DNA from: Burkholderiales bacterium
GTDB taxonomy: Bacteria; Pseudomonadota; Gammaproteobacteria; Burkholderiales; SG8-41
Assembly: GCA_020854035.1 (NCBI GenBank)
Contig: JADZGE010000012.1
Span: 62,001 to 126,000, forward strand
Length of the DNA: 64,000 nt
Direction: 5' to 3'
Each line of letters begins with the position of its first letter. Within the stretch, counting starts at the first letter, position 1. The notes under the pieces are model-generated. The model ran no database searches. It was not told the DNA's origin and saw only the letters and a program-made list of their open reading frames with translations. Shown piece after piece: positions 62,276-64,000 of the stretch. The position numbers were made by a program, and so were the translations under genes.

Positions 62276-63415
62276 ATGGCCATATCCCTGCCCGACAAAC
62301 CGATATTCATCGTCGGTCAAGAGCGATCCGGCACCACGCTGCTCATGGCAATGCTCGGCTGTCATCCCCGCGTGGCGGTCCCGGAGGTGGCGTGGTGGTA
62401 TCCCCGCTTTCGCGGCTATCTGCATACCTACGGCGATCTCGACTCCGGGGAAAATCTGCGAACGCTCGCGAACGAGATGATCTTCGGCCTGATGGTTCCC
62501 TTCTGGGGAATGCCTGCAAACCCGAGAACGATCGCCGACGAGGTGATTTCGAATCTCAGGGAGCGGTCGTTCGCGGGCATCTACTGTTCAATGCTGGAAC
62601 GCTACGCACGCTGGGTCGGCAAACCCCGCTGGGGAGAAAAGACGCCGAACAACGTGTTCTATGTCAGGGAGATTCTGGAGGATTTTCCCGGCGCCCAGTT
62701 CCTGTGCCTGACGCGCGATGCGCGCGATGTGGCGGCAGACGCGATAAGGTCGAGTTTCGGTCCCACCAATGCCTACGCGGCCGCGAAGGAATGGAAGTTC
62801 GGGCAGCAGACGATACAGAGACTGCGCGCGAATCTGCCGTCGGCGGCGTGGCTCGATATTCATTACGAGCGGCTCGTGAATGAACCCGAAGACACGCTGC
62901 GGCTGGCGTGCGGGTTTCTGGGAGAGGAATATTCAAACGGCATGCTCGATTTCCATCGTGCTTCGATCGCGCGGAACCGCGCGAGGATTCGCGACCATAG
63001 CGCTCTGGGCGGGCCGGTCACCACTCGTTACGTTGGAATATACAAGGAGCAACTGAGCATTCGTGACCAGCGCATAGTCCTGGGCGTGGCTGGGCCGGAA
63101 ATGAAGACCGAGGGGTATACCAGTGACCTGGAGCCTCTCGTGCTGGAGGCGGAGGAGGCCGCGTATCAGGATGAACTCGATGGCCGTTATCGCGCGGCCA
63201 TGCTCGACGGGCCGGGCGGTCGCCAGCACGTTTGGGAAAGCTACAACGACTGGCTGGCAGACCAGAGGGAGGCGCGGCGAAAGCGCGGCGTATGGCGCGA
63301 ATCGGACATCCCCCGGGACGGCATTGTCGGGCATGAGCATGAAGACCTGATGACGGGCGTGCGCGCGCCCGCTCGATGGAAAAGGCGCTTTTCCTTCAAG
63401 CCCCGTTTCGCCTGA
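62276..63415 (+). CDS. Sulfotransferase family protein
   Basis: MAISLPDKPIFIVGQERSGTTLLMAMLGCHPRVAVPEVAWWYPRFRGYLHTYGD; 5'-PSB loop QERSGTTLL and FLCLTRDARDVAAD 3'-PB motif. Confidence 0.9.
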   Translation: MAISLPDKPIFIVGQERSGTTLLMAMLGCHPRVAVPEVAWWYPRFRGYLHTYGDLDSGENLRTLANEMIFGLMVPFWGMPANPRTIADEVISNLRERSFAGIYCSMLERYARWVGKPRWGEKTPNNVFYVREILEDFPGAQFLCLTRDARDVAADAIRSSFGPTNAYAAAKEWKFGQQTIQRLRANLPSAAWLDIHYERLVNEPEDTLRLACGFLGEEYSNGMLDFHRASIARNRARIRDHSALGGPVTTRYVGIYKEQLSIRDQRIVLGVAGPEMKTEGYTSDLEPLVLEAEEAAYQDELDGRYRAAMLDGPGGRQHVWESYNDWLADQREARRKRGVWRESDIPRDGIVGHEHEDLMTGVRAPARWKRRFSFKPRFA

Positions 63416-63524
63416 TCGCGAAGGTTTCGCCGCGGGATGGGCCATGGGGCGGTTGGCGCCAGCCCGGATTGGCGAGCGGATCGACGAAGCGGGGTACTCG
63501 ACATCGTTGTCCGGGACAACCACC

Positions 63525-64000
63525 ATGCGGTCATTACGCACCAGCCACGCAGGCTCTCTCGTTCACCGGATGTTCTCCGCGGTGGCGGCGGCTTGCGCCC
63601 TCGTCTTCCCGCAACACGCCGGCGCGCAGTATCCGCAAAAGCCGGTGCAACTCGTCGTGCCGTTTGTGGCGGGAGGGACACCGGATTTCATCGCGCGCGT
63701 GCTCGAACCGGGACTTTCCAGTCAGTTGGGTCAGCGCGTCTTCATTGACAATCGTCCGGGTGCGGGGGGGTTGATCGGAACGGAATTCGCGGCGAGGGCG
63801 GCCCCGGACGGCCATACCCTGGTCGTCGGCGGTAATACCACGTTTTGCGTGACACCCGCCCTGCAGCATCGCAACAAGAGATACGACGTCATGGAAGACT
63901 TCGTCCACATTGCGCTGCTTGCCGAGGCACAGCTTCTCCTGGTGTCCCATCCGTCGTTGCCCGCGAGAAATATCCGTTCGCTGGTCACCCTGGCAAAGCG
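63525..64000 (+). CDS. Bug/TctC family substrate-binding protein (truncated by window end)
   Basis: MRSLRTSHAGSLVHRMFSAVAAACALVFPQHAGAQYPQKPVQLVVPFVAGGTPDFIARVLEPGLSSQLGQRVFIDNRPGAGGLIGTEFAARAAPDGHTL. Confidence 0.92.
   Translation, partial: MRSLRTSHAGSLVHRMFSAVAAACALVFPQHAGAQYPQKPVQLVVPFVAGGTPDFIARVLEPGLSSQLGQRVFIDNRPGAGGLIGTEFAARAAPDGHTLVVGGNTTFCVTPALQHRNKRYDVMEDFVHIALLAEAQLLLVSHPSLPARNIRSLVTLAK

Overview
High-GC, gene-dense chromosomal window. The gene content looks like an uncultured Burkholderiales/betaproteobacterium, but the taxonomy is inferred from protein families only. It is dominated by uptake and small-molecule catabolism: eight Bug/TctC-type periplasmic receptors (the last runs off the window), one TctB-TctA membrane pair, a TRAP system (DctP-DctQ-DctM), a peptide-type ABC transporter with fused ATPases, two NDP-forming acyl-CoA synthetase-like proteins, MmgE/PrpD, CaiB/BaiF, two DHDPS-like lyases, dehydrogenases and aminotransferases. 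Housekeeping genes are purC, purE, nhaA, a YrdC/Sua5-type gene and an RluE-like pseudouridine synthase. Most notable observations: (1) an OsmC-family gene (39226..39672, minus) whose second catalytic Cys codon is an in-frame TGA. The conserved OsmC C-terminus continues after it, and a perfect 7-bp hairpin with a GGUC apical loop sits at bacterial-SECIS distance, so this is a candidate selenoprotein. (2) A family of intergenic GTGA.../...TCAC imperfect inverted repeats with about 7-8 nt internal periodicity, placed between stop and start codons at eight or more loci. (3) A palindromic REP-like repeat (CCCTCCCCTTGRAGGGGAGGG) inserted in frame inside an FAD/Fe-S oxidoreductase gene. (4) Nested mirror-image repeats of two different families around 59.0-59.3 kb. 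(5) A LacI-type operator in the divergent promoter of a catabolic cluster that encodes a LacI regulator. (6) An F420 (cofG) locus. Several degraded genes are also visible. No rRNA, tRNA, CRISPR array or transposase was recognised.
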